From Paracoccus sp. C2R09 (GTDB lineage Bacteria > Pseudomonadota > Alphaproteobacteria > Rhodobacterales > Rhodobacteraceae): 64,000 bases of DNA. Numbering within the stretch: position 1 is the first letter of the stretch; the number at the start of each line of letters is the position of its first letter. Location: contig NZ_JAHKQB010000024.1 of NCBI RefSeq assembly GCF_018860625.1, positions 62,001-126,000 of the forward strand, written 5' to 3'. The position numbers and the translations under genes are program-made. The notes below the pieces were generated by a model. The model ran no database searches. It saw only the letters and a list, made by a program, of their open reading frames with translations, and was not told where the DNA came from. This document shows, in pieces, positions 62,937 through 64,000 of this stretch.

Positions 62937-62957
62937 GGATACGCAGATCGCGTATCC
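62937..62957. promoter_or_regulatory. Inverted repeat upstream of the oxygenase operon
   Basis: GGATACGC-AGATC-GCGTATCC, perfect 8-base arms and 5-base centre, in the spacer before the Rieske gene and just after the end of the small leftward gene. A second, shorter repeat CTGCA-CGATA-TGCAG lies at about 62907-62921. No T-run, so operator sites are more likely than terminators. Confidence 0.5.
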
Positions 62958-62958
62958 G

Positions 62959-63186
62959 TCAGACAGGCTCGCGGCGGATATCCTCGATCCAGACGTCGAT
63001 CGGACCCAGCAGACAGCCCATTTCCATTGCATCCAGAAGCGCGGGCGGGCCGTCGACCCGCAGCTCCATCGCGCTGTCGCTGCGGGGGCCGAAATCGACT
63101 GCGACCCCGATACGCCGTGCATGACCGTCGATCCAGGGCAGCAGGCTGCCGTCCAATCGCCCCGAGATGATGAAACGTTCGGTCAT
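62959..63186 (-). CDS. Small acylphosphatase-like protein without the catalytic arginine
   Basis: 75 residues. The order of segments (FIISGRLDGSLLPWIDGHAR, then DSAMELRVDGPPALLDAME and LLGPIDVWIEDI) follows the acylphosphatase fold: beta strand, loop, helix, strand, helix with GP before the last strand. The catalytic signature G-x-V-Q-G-V-x-F-R is changed to GRLDGSLLPW, so the phosphate-binding Arg and the usual Asn are missing. It is therefore probably not an acylphosphatase but a derived binding or structural domain. Divergent from the formamidase gene at 63334 and 168 bases before the oxygenase operon. Confidence 0.6.
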   Translation of the reverse strand: MTERFIISGRLDGSLLPWIDGHARRIGVAVDFGPRSDSAMELRVDGPPALLDAMEMGCLLGPIDVWIEDIRREPV

Positions 63187-63333
63187 TTCATGTGCTGCCT
63201 TCCTGCTGCCAAGGCAGGCAGGGGAACCCCAAGCGCAACCGGGGTCAAGGGGCCGTCGGCCGCATTGACAAGCGGGCGGACCGGTCCGACCATCCGCGCC
63301 GACAGATGGATCGGACCGAAAAGGACAAGTCGC

Positions 63334-64000
63334 ATGGCAGACGGAAATCACTTCGCGAGGCCGCAGGGCAGCATCGTTGTCAACGAATTCACGAACTCGG
63401 TTCTCGATCCCGACCAGCCGATGCTGGGGCCGATCGCCGATGGGGGCACGATCATCGCCAATACCGCGCCGGGCTGCTGGGGACCGATGATCACGCCACG
63501 GCTTCGCGGCGGGCACGAGGTGACACGCCCCGTCCATGTCGATGGCGCCATGCCGGGGGACGCGCTGATCGTGCATATCCGCGATGTGACCGTGACCTCG
63601 ATGGCGACATCCTCGGGGCATGACAGTTCCCCCGAAGGGTTCTGCCTGGGCGATCCCTATGTCGCGGCGCGTTGCCCCACCTGCGACGAGGTCTGGCCGG
63701 AAACCCATGTCGAGGGGATCGGCCCCAAGGCCGTCAAATGCGACAAATGCGGCAATGCCGTCACCCCGTTCGAGATTGTCCACGGCTATACCGTGGGCTT
63801 CGATCCGACGGGCAGCGTGGGGCTGACCCTGCCCACGGCCGCGGCGGATGCGATCGCGGGAAATGCGGCTCATTTCGCCTCGTTGCCGACCAATTCGCGG
63901 CAACACCCGATCCTGACCTACGCGCCCTCGGACATGGCAGGGGTGATGGTGCGGATGCGGCCCTTCATGGGACAGCTGGGCACCTGCCCGTCGATCGCGA
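63334..64000 (+). CDS. Acetamidase/formamidase family protein with inserted zinc ribbon, C-terminus cut by window edge
   Basis: The first 222 residues are seen, from ATG 63334 with AAGGA nine bases upstream. Family segments: HVDGAMPGDALIVHI, SSPEGFCLGDPYV, and PFMGQLGTCPS near the edge. Between them two Cys pairs, CPTC and CDKC, 26 residues apart, form a zinc ribbon not present in the formamidase at 10055. This subgroup is distinct from the AmiC/AmiR-linked enzyme and only distantly similar in sequence. The substrate is unknown; neighbours suggest an amide or formamide released in breakdown of an N-heterocycle. Confidence 0.82.
   Translation, partial: MADGNHFARPQGSIVVNEFTNSVLDPDQPMLGPIADGGTIIANTAPGCWGPMITPRLRGGHEVTRPVHVDGAMPGDALIVHIRDVTVTSMATSSGHDSSPEGFCLGDPYVAARCPTCDEVWPETHVEGIGPKAVKCDKCGNAVTPFEIVHGYTVGFDPTGSVGLTLPTAAADAIAGNAAHFASLPTNSRQHPILTYAPSDMAGVMVRMRPFMGQLGTCPSIA

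Overview
The window is high-GC (about 65%) bacterial DNA. Its gene content (opine/peptide and sugar ABC operons joined by 4-base ATGA stop/start overlaps, a BCCT carnitine-type carrier, AlgQ-like transport, ANTAR regulation) and the close gene packing point to an alphaproteobacterium of the Rhodobacterales, possibly Paracoccus-like. The taxonomic placement is inference; no rRNA or tRNA gene was seen. No CRISPR array, insertion sequence, phage or integrase was found. The window reads as chromosome- or megaplasmid-type accessory metabolism made of successive uptake-and-degradation cassettes.

Region by region. 1-8.1 kb: an exopolysaccharide locus (polymerase/ligase-like membrane protein, three family 2 glycosyltransferases, one family 4 glycosyltransferase, a Wzz-type chain-length protein, a Wza-type exporter) ending in a secreted PslG-like glycosidase with RTX repeats. 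8.3-16.2 kb: a leftward amide operon with AmiC/AmiR-type regulators first, then a peptide/nickel-type ABC importer and a formamidase. An intrinsic terminator lies in the leader just before amiC, the arrangement expected for ANTAR antitermination. 16.4-18.8 kb: a 792-residue membrane protein of unknown function. 18.8-21.9 kb: a MarR regulator divergent from an unknown multispan transporter and an N-carbamoyl-amino-acid hydrolase. 22.0-32.1 kb: a dienelactone hydrolase-like protein, then a leftward GntR-headed peptide-type ABC operon with an SDR, a polysaccharide-deacetylase-fold enzyme and a gamma-glutamyltransferase; its first ATPase gene carries a frameshift. 32.2-38.0 kb: a carnitine catabolic locus (CdhR-like regulator, BKACE, carnitine dehydrogenase/thioesterase fusion, alpha/beta hydrolase, BCCT carrier). 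38.1-39.1 kb: an aspartate-semialdehyde-dehydrogenase-like enzyme that shares an operator with the GntR operon.

39.1-53.8 kb: an oligo-alginate locus. A leftward operon encodes an AlgS-M1-M2-Q importer, a PL15 oligoalginate lyase, a KdgF-like cupin and a beta-hydroxyacid dehydrogenase. Divergently lie a GntR regulator, a MATE exporter and a ManD-family dehydratase. A sodium:solute symporter and a small outer-membrane protein follow; they share an ACTAGTA-type repeat with the alginate promoter. 53.9-62.8 kb: an SDR, then a leftward operon that starts with a stand-alone Rieske protein, a Rieske-type oxygenase that has lost its Fe-S cluster site, a GST-like protein and a purine-deaminase-type amidohydrolase, followed by a BMP-family (purine nucleoside type) ABC importer. 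The parts resemble the NdmC/D/E arrangement of methylxanthine N-demethylation and form the least ordinary system in the window. The right end holds a degenerate acylphosphatase-like protein and a second, zinc-ribbon formamidase that runs off the edge.
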